Counted from the first letter of the stretch, positions 47,718-56,360 are shown. The stretch: DNA of 64,000 nt from Winogradskyella forsetii (GCF_013394595.1 NZ_CP053348.1:1302001-1366000), one strand, 5' to 3'. The notes: a model not told the origin generated them from the sequence alone. A program made the numbers and translations.

Positions 47718-48380
47718 ATGAACAACATAAAACCACACATTATAATAGAAAAAGGAGTTCAATACCAATTAGGCGAACTAAATGATAATAATATTTCATA
47801 TGATTTCAATAAAATTCTAATATACCTAGACGCAAAAGGGAAATTACTGTTTGGTAAAAACTTCAAGATTTATGAAGAAGATGAGGTAGTACTATACAAG
47901 CTGTGTATTTATTTTATTAGGGATTTTGAAGCATGCAAAAAATTAGAACTAGACCCAAACAAGGGCATTTTATTATCAGGGCCTGTAGGATGCGGAAAAA
48001 CAAGTTTAATGAAATTACTTCGTAACATTGTGCCTCATCACAAACCCTATGAAATCATTCCTGCAAGAAACATAACTTTTGCATTTAACAATATTGGTTT
48101 TAAAACCATTGAAGAATATGGCAATAGTAGTTTTTACTGCTTTGATGATTTAGGTGTTGAAACAACCGGAAGACATTTTGGTAAAGACTGCAACGTTATG
48201 GGAGAAATTTTGTTATCACGTTACGATTTATTTTTTAAACACGGTATTAGAACACATGCAACTACCAATCTAAACGCACAAGAATTGGAAGAAAGATATG
48301 GTAATCGTGTACGTTCTAGAATGCGTCAATTGTTTAATTTGATAGCTTTTGATAAGGAAAGTGTTGATAAGAGGGTGTAA
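47718..48380 (+). CDS. DnaC/IstB-like AAA+ ATPase
   Basis: Helicase-loader type ATPase of 220 aa. Walker A GPVGCGKTSL near residue 90, Walker B FYCFDDLG, sensor-1 HATTNL and the arginine RVRSRMRQLFN. In this setting, after a DnaD-like protein, it probably loads the host DnaB helicase on the element. IstB of insertion sequences is the alternative, but no IstA partner is present. Confidence 0.88.
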   Translation: MNNIKPHIIIEKGVQYQLGELNDNNISYDFNKILIYLDAKGKLLFGKNFKIYEEDEVVLYKLCIYFIRDFEACKKLELDPNKGILLSGPVGCGKTSLMKLLRNIVPHHKPYEIIPARNITFAFNNIGFKTIEEYGNSSFYCFDDLGVETTGRHFGKDCNVMGEILLSRYDLFFKHGIRTHATTNLNAQELEERYGNRVRSRMRQLFNLIAFDKESVDKRV

Positions 48381-48420
48381 AAGAAGTTTAGACGTGCATT
48401 GTTATTCGGTATTAACTCAA

Positions 48421-48428
48421 TATATTTG
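48421..48428 (+). promoter_or_regulatory. -7 promoter box of the candidate defence operon
   Basis: TATATTTG (TAnnTTTG), 28 bases before the ATG of the XRE gene. Confidence 0.6.
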
Positions 48429-48455
48429 TCTAATACACTAATAAATTGTGTCAAT

Positions 48456-48653
48456 ATGAGTATAAATCGTATTAAAGTAGTTTTGGTAGAAAATGGAATA
48501 AAAAACAAGTGGCTTGCAAAAGAGCTTGGTAAAAGTGAGTCTACTATTTCTAATTGGTGTACTAATGAAAGTCAACCATCTCTTGAAACGTTATTAGAAG
48601 TAGCAAATGTGTTAGATGTTGATATTAGAGAATTATTAATACCTACTAAATAA
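48456..48653 (+). CDS. XRE family HTH regulator
   Basis: 65-aa cro/C1-type protein (KNKWLAKELGKSESTISNWCTNESQPSLETLLEVANVLDV), with all five helices of the HTH_3 fold. As first gene of the operon, two bases before the GHKL gene, it resembles the C (controller) proteins of restriction-modification operons and probably sets the expression of the genes that follow. ATG 48456 is chosen over 48399 because the promoter box lies between them. Confidence 0.92.
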   Translation: MSINRIKVVLVENGIKNKWLAKELGKSESTISNWCTNESQPSLETLLEVANVLDVDIRELLIPTK

Positions 48654-48654
48654 T

Positions 48655-50967
48655 ATGGCAGAAGTACCATTTACTGTATCTGCTCGAACTGCAAGATTAA
48701 TAGGTCAAGAAAACTTTGCTAATGCGGGTGGTGCAATTATTGAATTGATTAAAAACTCATATGATGCTGATTCAATAATTGGAATTGTGGTAGTTGACCC
48801 TATTGATGATCAAATTTTTATTATTGACGGGGGTATTGGAATGACAGAAGAAAAGATAAGAAGCCATTGGATGATTATTGGTACTGACGATAAGCTAGAA
48901 GACCCTTTTTCTACTGACTCAAGAGTTAAGACCGGAGCTAAAGGGATTGGAAGATTTGCGATAGATAGACTGGGGTCTAAATGTGATATGTTTACAAAAC
49001 CAATAGATAATGAAAAAGTTATCAAATGGTCTGTAGATTGGGAGAAATTCAATCAAAAATCTGCTGTTATTTCAGATATAAAAGCTGATTTAAATACAAT
49101 TGAAGATGAGAGTATTATTCATTTAGCTAAAGATATTTTAACTAGCTATGGTATTGATGATTCTATTTTTGAAGAATGGACGGAGGATAAGGGTACGATA
49201 ATTAGAATTAGTGAATTACGAGATGACTGGCATCAAAAAGCTATTGCGATACTTTATTCTAATTTAGAATTATTAGTGCCACCTAAAATTGTGTCAAAAT
49301 TCGATATTCATTTATTTTCTTCCTTAAACCCTATTGGGTATGGAAAAGTTGATTCAACTGTTTGTGATGATTATGATTATAAGATTGTATCAACAAATGA
49401 TGAAGAGGGAAATGTTAATATAAAAATATATAGAAATGAATTAAATTTCGATGAATTAGATATGATTGGTTTTTTTAATTCAGAAATAGTAGAAAATTCA
49501 CCAGAAATATATGGTAAAGAAATATTTCATCAAGGTTATTTTGAACATAATACAACTTTGAAAGGTCTTTTACCAGGTTTTAATGATGTTGATAATAATA
49601 TAGCAAAGATAGGTTCGTTTGATTTTGAGTTCTATTTTATGAAGAGAGGTGGTGGTCAAGAAAAAGATGAAATTCAAAAATACCCATATAAAAGTGTTAA
49701 TTATAGAGATAGAGTTAAATGGTTGAATGAATTTGGAGGAATAAAACTATTTCGCGACTATTTTAGAGTGAGACCTTATGGAGAAGTTAGAAGTAATTCT
49801 TTTGATTGGTTAGATTTAGGAAAAAGAGCATTACAAAATCCAACTGTAACTCGTCCAGGCTATAAAGTTAGACCTCAACAAACATATGGTATTGTTAATA
49901 TTTCTCGTATTCACAATGTTTCCTTTGAGGATAAATCAAGTAGAGAAGGTATTCAAGAAAATGACGCTTTTGCTCTTTTTAAAAATATACTAATTGAGAT
50001 TATTAATGTTTTTGAAAATGATCGTAATCAAGTCATGATGACCTTGAAGAAGATTTATGATGAAAATAATAAAAGGGAGCAGGCGAAAGAAGAGGCCAAA
50101 AATAAAGCTAAAGAGAAACAGTCAGGTAAACCTTCGGATGACCCAAATGAAGAGGATACAGATACTTTGGTAAAAGGTGTTCTTGCCTTTGAGGAAGAAA
50201 ATGAAGATTTAAAAGATGAGCAAAAGTTGCTTCGAGTACTTGCTAGTGCAGGTATGATAGTTACTTCTTTTGCACACGAGTTAAAAAATATGAGTGACAG
50301 TTTGTTGCCAAGAACCTCTGATTTGAAATTGATATTATCAGGTTTAATTGATAAAAATAAGATTGATGAATTACCAGAAGAGCTTAATCCTATAATTTTA
50401 ATAAATGACATTCAAGAACAAGATAAAAAACTTAAACATTGGTTGGACTTCTCTTTAGGAGCAGTAAAGAAAGATAAACGAACTAGAAAAAATATAGATC
50501 TTGTTGATTATCTTATAAAGTTCGAAAGGTTATGGAATTCCATATTACAAAAAAAGAAAATAGAGTTTTCAATAAAAAGAGGAGTGTTTTCAGAGGTCTT
50601 TTTTAAAGGACACGAGATTGATTTAGATAGTATTTTTAATAATCTGATTGCTAATTCAGTAGATGCGTTCAATAGGTCTGATGCAACTGATACACGAAAG
50701 ATTGAATTTAGGTTTGAATACGATATAAAAACAGGTATAAGTGTTGTTTATGAAGATTCGGGTCCTGGTTTAGAAAAGGAAATAGTAGATCCTAACAAAA
50801 TATTTTTACCATTTGTAAGCACAAAAAGGGATGAACATACAGGAGAACAAATTGGAACAGGTTTGGGTATGTGGATTATAAAATCTGTAATAGATGAGTA
50901 TAATGGATCTATTAGGTTGTCAAAGGTCAGACCGGGTTTTCAAATTAATATAAAACTTCCAGCATAA
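48655..50967 (+). CDS. Double-GHKL ATPase/histidine kinase of a candidate defence system
   Basis: 770 aa with two Bergerat-fold ATPase modules. The N-terminal one is MORC/Hsp90/MutL-like: N box AIIELIKNSYDAD (E30, N34, D37), DGGIGM (58-63) and GAKGIGRFA (94-102). The C-terminal one is histidine-kinase-like: phosphoacceptor candidate SFAHELKN (H541), FNNLIANSVDA (661-671), DSGPG (701) and GTGLGMW (734). A charged coiled segment (about 465-525) joins them. The next gene is a receiver protein, so signalling by phosphotransfer is likely. MORC-like GHKL ATPases are known in restriction-modification operons; the kinase half is what is unusual. No signal peptide or membrane helix. Confidence 0.9.
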   Translation: MAEVPFTVSARTARLIGQENFANAGGAIIELIKNSYDADSIIGIVVVDPIDDQIFIIDGGIGMTEEKIRSHWMIIGTDDKLEDPFSTDSRVKTGAKGIGRFAIDRLGSKCDMFTKPIDNEKVIKWSVDWEKFNQKSAVISDIKADLNTIEDESIIHLAKDILTSYGIDDSIFEEWTEDKGTIIRISELRDDWHQKAIAILYSNLELLVPPKIVSKFDIHLFSSLNPIGYGKVDSTVCDDYDYKIVSTNDEEGNVNIKIYRNELNFDELDMIGFFNSEIVENSPEIYGKEIFHQGYFEHNTTLKGLLPGFNDVDNNIAKIGSFDFEFYFMKRGGGQEKDEIQKYPYKSVNYRDRVKWLNEFGGIKLFRDYFRVRPYGEVRSNSFDWLDLGKRALQNPTVTRPGYKVRPQQTYGIVNISRIHNVSFEDKSSREGIQENDAFALFKNILIEIINVFENDRNQVMMTLKKIYDENNKREQAKEEAKNKAKEKQSGKPSDDPNEEDTDTLVKGVLAFEEENEDLKDEQKLLRVLASAGMIVTSFAHELKNMSDSLLPRTSDLKLILSGLIDKNKIDELPEELNPIILINDIQEQDKKLKHWLDFSLGAVKKDKRTRKNIDLVDYLIKFERLWNSILQKKKIEFSIKRGVFSEVFFKGHEIDLDSIFNNLIANSVDAFNRSDATDTRKIEFRFEYDIKTGISVVYEDSGPGLEKEIVDPNKIFLPFVSTKRDEHTGEQIGTGLGMWIIKSVIDEYNGSIRLSKVRPGFQINIKLPA

Positions 50968-50968
50968 A

Positions 50969-51619
50969 ATGAGTTACAAAGTAGCATATATAGACGAAAT
51001 GGATTCTGATATTAGATCCTTTAAAAGAAGTGTATTATTAAGAGCTAATGAAAAGTTTGAGGTTGTAGCAATAAAACCAAAGGCTAATATAAATGATACA
51101 GTATCAATGATTTTTGAAAATTTTGTAGATGCTGTTGTCGCAGACTTTAGATTATCAGAGGAAGACCCAACAGTTCACTATAATGGTTCTGACTTGATAA
51201 AAGAGGTTCTAAACATAAGAGATGACTTTCCTGTGTTTATTTTGACTTCATTTGAAGATGATGCGGTGGACCAAGGTTTCGATGTTAATATTGTTTATGA
51301 AAAAGTAGATGTGCAAGAAACTTCGAAGTTTTTTGATAAAGTAATTTTGCAAATTAAAAAGTATAAGGCTAAAATAGAATCTGCTGAATTAAGAATTCTT
51401 GAACTTACTGAAAAAAGGAAAAATAACCCTCTTACTAATTCAGAGGAACAAGAATTTTTAGAGCTAGACTCTTTAATTGAAAAATCTTTAGATAAACAGT
51501 CTAAAATTCCAGTAGATTTAAAGGCTACTACAAATTCAGAGAGACTAAAGGAATTACTTAATAAGGCAGATAAGATAATTGAAGCAATAAATAAGAAGAA
51601 TTTGGATGGAGAAAATTAA
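50969..51619 (+). CDS. Receiver (REC)-like response regulator protein
   Basis: Residues 1-125 look like a CheY-type receiver: acidic pair DE (9-10), phosphoacceptor Asp in VVADFRL (D59), Thr in ILTSF (T93) and Lys in YEKVD (K112). The rest is a helical coiled-coil region with no DNA-binding domain, so its output would be protein contact, perhaps with the nuclease or methyltransferase. It starts one base after the kinase stop and overlaps the HNH gene by 14 bases. Confidence 0.85.
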   Translation: MSYKVAYIDEMDSDIRSFKRSVLLRANEKFEVVAIKPKANINDTVSMIFENFVDAVVADFRLSEEDPTVHYNGSDLIKEVLNIRDDFPVFILTSFEDDAVDQGFDVNIVYEKVDVQETSKFFDKVILQIKKYKAKIESAELRILELTEKRKNNPLTNSEEQEFLELDSLIEKSLDKQSKIPVDLKATTNSERLKELLNKADKIIEAINKKNLDGEN

Positions 51620-52178
51620 TTTTAGAAGCAAAGCGCCTATTCGAACATATTCTGGAAAAAATTATACCAATTATAGAAAGTATAAGCCTTATTTAAAGGA
51701 AGATTTTAATGGTAGATGTGGATATACTGATTGTAGTCAACTTTGGTTTGGAGGTTCAAATAGTTTCCATATTGATCATTTTAAACCAAAATCGATTCAC
51801 CCTCATTTAGAAACAGAGTATGCAAATTTAGTGTATTCTTGCTCTTATGTTAATATAGCAAAGGGAGATGATGACTCTGATTATTTAGATCCATGTGAAG
51901 ACGATTATAACCATCATTTTTATAGAGATAGAGTTGGCAATATTTTTCCAATGACTCAATCTGTGAAAGCAAATTATATGTTTTCTAAAATGAAGCTATA
52001 TTTAAAAAGATATTCTGTAATTTATATGTTAGATTTTTTAAGGCAAAAAATGAGCTTGATTAGTGAAATGATTTCTGATATGAAGGAAGGAGAGGATAAA
52101 AAGGAGTTATTAATGTTGCAGGGAGAATTAGCAGTAGAGTTTTTGGAATATTTAAAATACCTAGAAGTTGAACAATGA
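51606..52178 (+). CDS. HNH endonuclease
   Basis: 190-aa protein with an HNH core: FNGRCGYTDC (C38, C43), FHIDHFKPKS (H55, D57, H58) and YANLVYSCSYVN (N74, C79, N83). The layout, with the His-Asp-His-Phe-Lys-Pro-Lys-Ser box, resembles PtuB-like/TIGR02646 nucleases used in phage defence, but zinc-ligand spacing is altered. It would be the nuclease of the operon. It overlaps both neighbours (14 bases upstream, 4 downstream). Confidence 0.88.
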   Translation: MEKINFRSKAPIRTYSGKNYTNYRKYKPYLKEDFNGRCGYTDCSQLWFGGSNSFHIDHFKPKSIHPHLETEYANLVYSCSYVNIAKGDDDSDYLDPCEDDYNHHFYRDRVGNIFPMTQSVKANYMFSKMKLYLKRYSVIYMLDFLRQKMSLISEMISDMKEGEDKKELLMLQGELAVEFLEYLKYLEVEQ

Positions 52179-53770
52179 AAAAAAAAGAAATAGGTTCATA
52201 TTACACACCACTTCATTTAGCAAAATTTATTGCTGATTACTGCTTGTCTCAAATAGAGAAGCCTAATATTACTGTGCTTGAACCAAGTGTTGGTGATGGT
52301 AATTTTGTACAGGCTATAAATGAAATTGAAGCATTAAATAATTTTAATAAAATCAATTTAACGATTGTAGAAAGAGAAAATACGGAATTAAAAAAAGCAG
52401 TAAAAAAGAACAAGAATAAGTCTATAAAAGTAACCGCTTTAAATAAGGATTACCTTAATTTTCATTCTGATAGCAAAAAGAAATTTTCAGCCATACTAGG
52501 AAATCCGCCTTATGTAAAAAGTAATTATCTTACTGACGAGCAAAAGAAACTAGCAAAAGAGATTCATTTAGAACAAAATCTTTCAGATAGAAAAATTAAT
52601 AATATTTGGACATCATTTTTAATTAGTGGTATATCTAAATTACAGTCGGATGGGCTATTGGCTTTTGTGCTTCCTCTAGAGTTGTTACAAGTTAAGTTCA
52701 CTGAAGAAATTCGCAACTTGCTTAAAAAATCTTTTGAGCGTATTGAGATTTTTATGTTTGATGAGCTTCAATTTTTAGAATGTAAAGGTCAAGATACAGT
52801 ATTGTTAATCGGTTATAAAAAACATAAAGTACCAGGTACATTTTACACAACTATAAAGTCTATGGAAGAGCTTCAAAATAGAAGTTTCAGATTATATAGT
52901 AATGAAAGTGTATCTGAATCCAATAAAAAGTGGACTCACCATTTTATAACACCGGAAGAGCATACATTTCTTGAGAATATAAAAAAAGACTTAAATCTAG
53001 TTTCCGATTATGTAGATAATAAAGCAGGTATTGTAACAGCAGCAAATAACTATTTTATTGTTGATAAGGAAACTTTAAATAATTACGAATTAGAAGAGTA
53101 TGCAAAGCCTATCGTGCAAAAAGGATTCTTTGTAAATGGATCTGTTACTTTTAATAAACATGATTATTCAAAATTAATAAAGAATAATAAGCCTGCATTT
53201 TTATTAGATTTTAACGATTTAGATATTCAAAACATTCCTTCGAATGTACAGGATTATATAGCTTTAGGAGAAGAAGAAAAGCTTCAAGAGAGATTCAAAT
53301 GTAAGCAACGCACCAATTGGTACCAAGTGCCAAATATTGCAAAACAATCAAAGGCATTTTTCTTTAAGAGAGCTCATGAATATCCTAAATTATTGAAGAA
53401 TGAGGCAAATGTTTTTGTAACCGATAGCGCTTATAATGTTACTATTAAAGATGATTTTAATTTAAATGATTTTATATTCTCATTCTATAACTCATTAACG
53501 CTCGCTTTTGCTGAATTGGAAGGACGTTATTATGGTGGTGGTGTTTTAGAGCTTACACCAAATGAGTTTAGGGTGCTGCCTATACCAATGGCTGTTCACA
53601 ATGATTTTAATTCATATAAAAAGGACTTTAAAGGTAAACAAGATATTAAGGATGTACTATTTAAATATAATTATCAAATTTTAAATAGCTCTCTTAATCT
53701 TAATCCAGAAGAGATTAATAAAATTGAATCAATTAGAAAGAAATTGGTTAATAAAAGACATCGTAAATAG
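52175..53770 (+). CDS. N6-adenine DNA methyltransferase (Eco57I/TaqI-like)
   Basis: 531-aa gamma-type amino-methyltransferase. GSYYTP (7-12) and SAM motif I LEPSVGDGNF (35-44) lead to the catalytic NPPY (110-113). The C-terminal half (WYQVPN; VFVTDSAYNVTIK; YYGGGVLELTPNEFRVLPIP) matches TaqI-type target-recognition regions. It would modify host DNA to protect it from the HNH nuclease, or provide the recognition specificity. It overlaps the HNH gene by 4 bases (ATGA) and is the last large gene of the operon. Confidence 0.94.
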   Translation: MKKKEIGSYYTPLHLAKFIADYCLSQIEKPNITVLEPSVGDGNFVQAINEIEALNNFNKINLTIVERENTELKKAVKKNKNKSIKVTALNKDYLNFHSDSKKKFSAILGNPPYVKSNYLTDEQKKLAKEIHLEQNLSDRKINNIWTSFLISGISKLQSDGLLAFVLPLELLQVKFTEEIRNLLKKSFERIEIFMFDELQFLECKGQDTVLLIGYKKHKVPGTFYTTIKSMEELQNRSFRLYSNESVSESNKKWTHHFITPEEHTFLENIKKDLNLVSDYVDNKAGIVTAANNYFIVDKETLNNYELEEYAKPIVQKGFFVNGSVTFNKHDYSKLIKNNKPAFLLDFNDLDIQNIPSNVQDYIALGEEEKLQERFKCKQRTNWYQVPNIAKQSKAFFFKRAHEYPKLLKNEANVFVTDSAYNVTIKDDFNLNDFIFSFYNSLTLAFAELEGRYYGGGVLELTPNEFRVLPIPMAVHNDFNSYKKDFKGKQDIKDVLFKYNYQILNSSLNLNPEEINKIESIRKKLVNKRHRK

Positions 53771-53785
53771 TTATTGTTTTTCAGT

Positions 53786-53911
53786 ATGAATTTCGAAAAT
53801 CTCATAGCAATAGTATCCTCTTTAATGGGAATTTATACATTCCTAAAGTCAGAGATTTCTTTTATTTCACTTTTAAAAAAAACAAATTTTAAAATAATTT
53901 GTCCCAAATGA
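53786..53911 (+). CDS. Possible 41-aa membrane peptide downstream of the methyltransferase
   Basis: Starts 16 bases after the methyltransferase stop: MNFENLIAIVSSLMGIYTFL then a lysine-rich end. It has one hydrophobic helix. It could be a small operon member or the remnant of a larger membrane-anchored protein. No family recognised. Confidence 0.35.
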   Translation: MNFENLIAIVSSLMGIYTFLKSEISFISLLKKTNFKIICPK

Positions 53912-54600
53912 AATTTTTGTGTCACGTTTAATTATTTATAATCAATAAGTTAAATCTGAAAAGGGTCATGGGTTCTGACCCCTTATTTTAAATAAAATAG
54001 ATCTTTTCAATTTCCCCACAAGCCAAAATCCAGTTTTCTCGTTCCTCAAAACCCTCTGTCTTTTGGTTTGTTCCGCTATCCAACGCGCATGTAGTTTTTG
54101 GTTGCCAACGCTCACACAGCACATTGCTTCTTTTGCTTAAAGTGCTATTTTCATAATTGTCTAATCAAAAAAGCAAAGAGCTGTTCCCAACGCTCACACC
54201 AAAAACTACCCAAAGCTATGTTTACATAATGCGCAGTTATAGTAGCATTCATTCACTTTCTGTACTATAACGCCATTATGTAAAATATCCGCTCACCAGC
54301 CGCCAATTCCGAACTCAAATTGAAGTGTAGAACACACAATATTTCCATCTTTTCCCCACCACCCACTTCAACGGTGTAGGTTACAGCAATTATTAATGTT
54401 TGCCAAGTGTCTGCGGTAGGATGCATTACATTCGCTCAATCCCTTATCAGGGAATCGCTCTTTCCATTTACCCACCTCAACACCGCGCATAAAAAAAGAG
54501 CATTTTTTAGAAAATGCCCTTTATTTATCTTTCCAACCGCTCAACATCAATAATCACTTCCACCTACGTCACTTTGCCCCAAAAGAATTAGATTTGTTTA
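53912..54600. other. Structured non-coding region of the island
   Basis: About 690 bases without a convincing gene. Contents: an inverted repeat GGGTCA/TGACCC (53963-53981); a 12-bp perfect inverted repeat GTAGTTTTTGGT (54091-54102) with ACCAAAAACTAC (54198-54209); a 13-bp direct repeat CCAACGCTCACAC (54105-54117 and 54187-54199) inside it; and a long hairpin TTTACATAATG...GTTATAGTA (54221-54244) with TACTATAAC...CATTATGTAAA (54263-54284). Together these could form an origin of replication or transfer, or a structured RNA. Confidence 0.6.
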
Positions 54601-55590
54601 ATGAATAATTATTTAGATGAATATAAATATGTTAGTGAAGTATTATCAAAATACGGATGGTTTATTAATGGAGAAATAATTGGAGGTGATTTCGATAGGA
54701 TAAAATTACTTTGTGAAGAAATAGAGTCTAAAAATTACGATAAAGATACTTGTAATGAAAAAATTAATTATTTATTAAGCCCTATAATATTTAATCCTTA
54801 TTCAAGAGCATTTGTTAATTATAGGTTTCTAATTTTACCTCATTTGAATAAGTTTTCTCATTTGGTTGATAAAGCAACTTTTCACTATTTTAAAAAAGAT
54901 TTACTGTCTTCAATTAATTGCTTAACACCAGTAATTGAGGGTGTATTGTTATCATACAACAGTTGGTCAATAGATGAGGGTAAAAGAAAACCATCATTAA
55001 AGGAATTAGTTGAAAATATATGTGCAAAAGAAGGCGAATTTAGACATCATTTGAGAAAACTTTATAATGCTTCTTTAAAGAACTGTCTTCATAATTGGTT
55101 TTATGCAAATACAAATAGTTTTGATTTTGAATCTTCAAATTTAAATAGACACTATATCAGCCATAGTTTAGGCAACGATAATTATTATTCCATTTCCGAA
55201 TGTAATAGAATGTTTTCGATAGTAAATCTTCTTTGTGAAATTATAGCAATTGAAAGCAGATATTTTCCTGCTTTTATACCAGAGAATATTCCCGAAATTG
55301 ATGACCGAGTTAATTTGTACTATGAACTAATGTGGAAGAGAATATCTTTAAAAAAAGCGTTATCTGAAGAAGAAAGATTATTAAACCAAAACAAGTATTA
55401 CGTTAGTCAAGAATCATTATTGAATTTTAGAGAAATTGTTGAAGCTGAAAATAAAAAACACAATGATTTTTCAAATTCATTTAACACAGAAGAAAAGGAA
55501 AAAGTATCTAAAATCAATAGACCTTTTCCCTTTATCGTTAAATTAAAAAAATTAAGGTTTAGGTTTTTTGGTCAAAGACCGAAGCAATAA
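54601..55590 (+). CDS. HEPN-like uncharacterised protein (329 aa)
   Basis: All-helical soluble protein without known family name. The motif NLNRHYISHSLG (R183, H188) fits the R-x4-6-H pattern of HEPN RNases, preceded by a helix with Glu (LTPVIEGVLLSY), as in several abortive-infection proteins. So an RNase or defence role is possible but not shown. The end is basic (KLKKLRFRFFGQRPK). Its last 39 bases overlap the 3' end of the convergent minus-strand gene. Confidence 0.7.
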   Translation: MNNYLDEYKYVSEVLSKYGWFINGEIIGGDFDRIKLLCEEIESKNYDKDTCNEKINYLLSPIIFNPYSRAFVNYRFLILPHLNKFSHLVDKATFHYFKKDLLSSINCLTPVIEGVLLSYNSWSIDEGKRKPSLKELVENICAKEGEFRHHLRKLYNASLKNCLHNWFYANTNSFDFESSNLNRHYISHSLGNDNYYSISECNRMFSIVNLLCEIIAIESRYFPAFIPENIPEIDDRVNLYYELMWKRISLKKALSEEERLLNQNKYYVSQESLLNFREIVEAENKKHNDFSNSFNTEEKEKVSKINRPFPFIVKLKKLRFRFFGQRPKQ

Positions 55591-55722
55591 TGATACTATA
55601 AAACTCACGGTAGCACCCACAGCAGCCAAAATAATGGTAGTAATTATATCTTCAACACCTATATTCACGATTGTTGATAAGAAAATACCACCAAAAAAAC
55701 CAGCTTTTGTAGTATCATCCAT
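55552..55722 (-). CDS. Small membrane protein of the DUF5675 module
   Basis: 56 aa starting MDDTTKAGFFGGIFLSTIV, one or two helices (IITTIILAAVGATVSFIVSLLL) and a basic tail (RSLTKKPKP). Start 55722 overlaps the stop of the previous gene (ATGGATGA); the frame is open to 55743. Last gene of a four-gene minus-strand operon; size and charge are holin-like, but function is unknown. Confidence 0.6.
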   Translation of the reverse strand: MDDTTKAGFFGGIFLSTIVNIGVEDIITTIILAAVGATVSFIVSLLLRSLTKKPKP

Positions 55723-55960
55723 TATCTGTTGCATTTGCTTCAATTTCAGATTTATCTTTGTCAGTTACTACTGCTTGACTTACTGCAGTAGCTACAGTTC
55801 CAGCAACAGTCATATAAGTAGCAATAGTAACCAATAGAGCAGGCATACTAATTGGAGCGGCTATGATAGTACCACCTGCAGTAGCAAGAGCAATACCAAT
55901 ATTTCGCAAGGTTTTAAAAAATTTAGGAGTTGGTTTTTTATAGCGTTCTAAAATATTCAT
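55715..55960 (-). CDS. Small membrane protein (81 aa), holin-like
   Basis: Basic N-terminus (LERYKKPTPKFFKTLRN), then two hydrophobic helices (IGIALATAGGTIIAA; LLVTIATYMTVAGTVATAVSQ) and an acidic tail (DKDKSEIEANATD). The layout recalls small holins. It overlaps the DUF5675 gene by 23 bases, so its synthesis depends on it. No family recognised. Confidence 0.65.
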   Translation of the reverse strand: MNILERYKKPTPKFFKTLRNIGIALATAGGTIIAAPISMPALLVTIATYMTVAGTVATAVSQAVVTDKDKSEIEANATDNG

Positions 55961-56360
55961 GATTTTGTGATTTAATAGTTAATAAAATGGGTTCTTTTCG
56001 GTCTTTAGATTGATAAGCCAAAGACAATAATTTTTGCATAGCATCTTTAGAGTATATGCCTTTACCGATGCCACTTAAATAAGTTACTGGAGCAATGCAA
56101 CCCTCTAAATCATTTAAAGCATCATTTGCGGGATGAAAGAGAATAAAACTTCTGTCTTTTACATCTTGTAAAATCAAGTGATGTTTAAACCGTTTAGAAA
56201 AACGAGTTTTAATCTCATATTGTCCTTCAGGAATACAAGAAATACTACGTTTATTATCTTTCCAAGGTAACTCAATGGTGTGGCAAAGAAATTTATCAGA
56301 GTAAAAGAGAGTACCATTGGTACCCTCTTTAAAATAGGCTCTATAAAGAGTTAAATCCAT
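55938..56360 (-). CDS. DUF5675 family protein
   Basis: 140-aa protein with IPEGQYEIKTRFSKRF, then FILFHPANDALNDLEGCIAPVT. The His and Cys in that block (FHPAN...GCIAP) resemble the active-site layout of L,D-transpeptidase (YkuD) folds, so a peptidoglycan role is possible; this is inference from motif only. It follows the 251-aa gene after 2 bases and precedes two small membrane proteins. Confidence 0.82.
   Translation of the reverse strand: MDLTLYRAYFKEGTNGTLFYSDKFLCHTIELPWKDNKRSISCIPEGQYEIKTRFSKRFKHHLILQDVKDRSFILFHPANDALNDLEGCIAPVTYLSGIGKGIYSKDAMQKLLSLAYQSKDRKEPILLTIKSQNHEYFRTL

Noticed and set aside
47718-48380. IstB of an IS21-like element
   Set aside because: No IstA gene or IS ends are present; the preceding DnaD-like gene favours a helicase loader.
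53941-53990. Terminator of the methyltransferase operon at GGGTCA/TGACCC
   Set aside because: Inverted repeat is real, but the loop is long and no proper T run follows, so it is only noted as part of the structured region.
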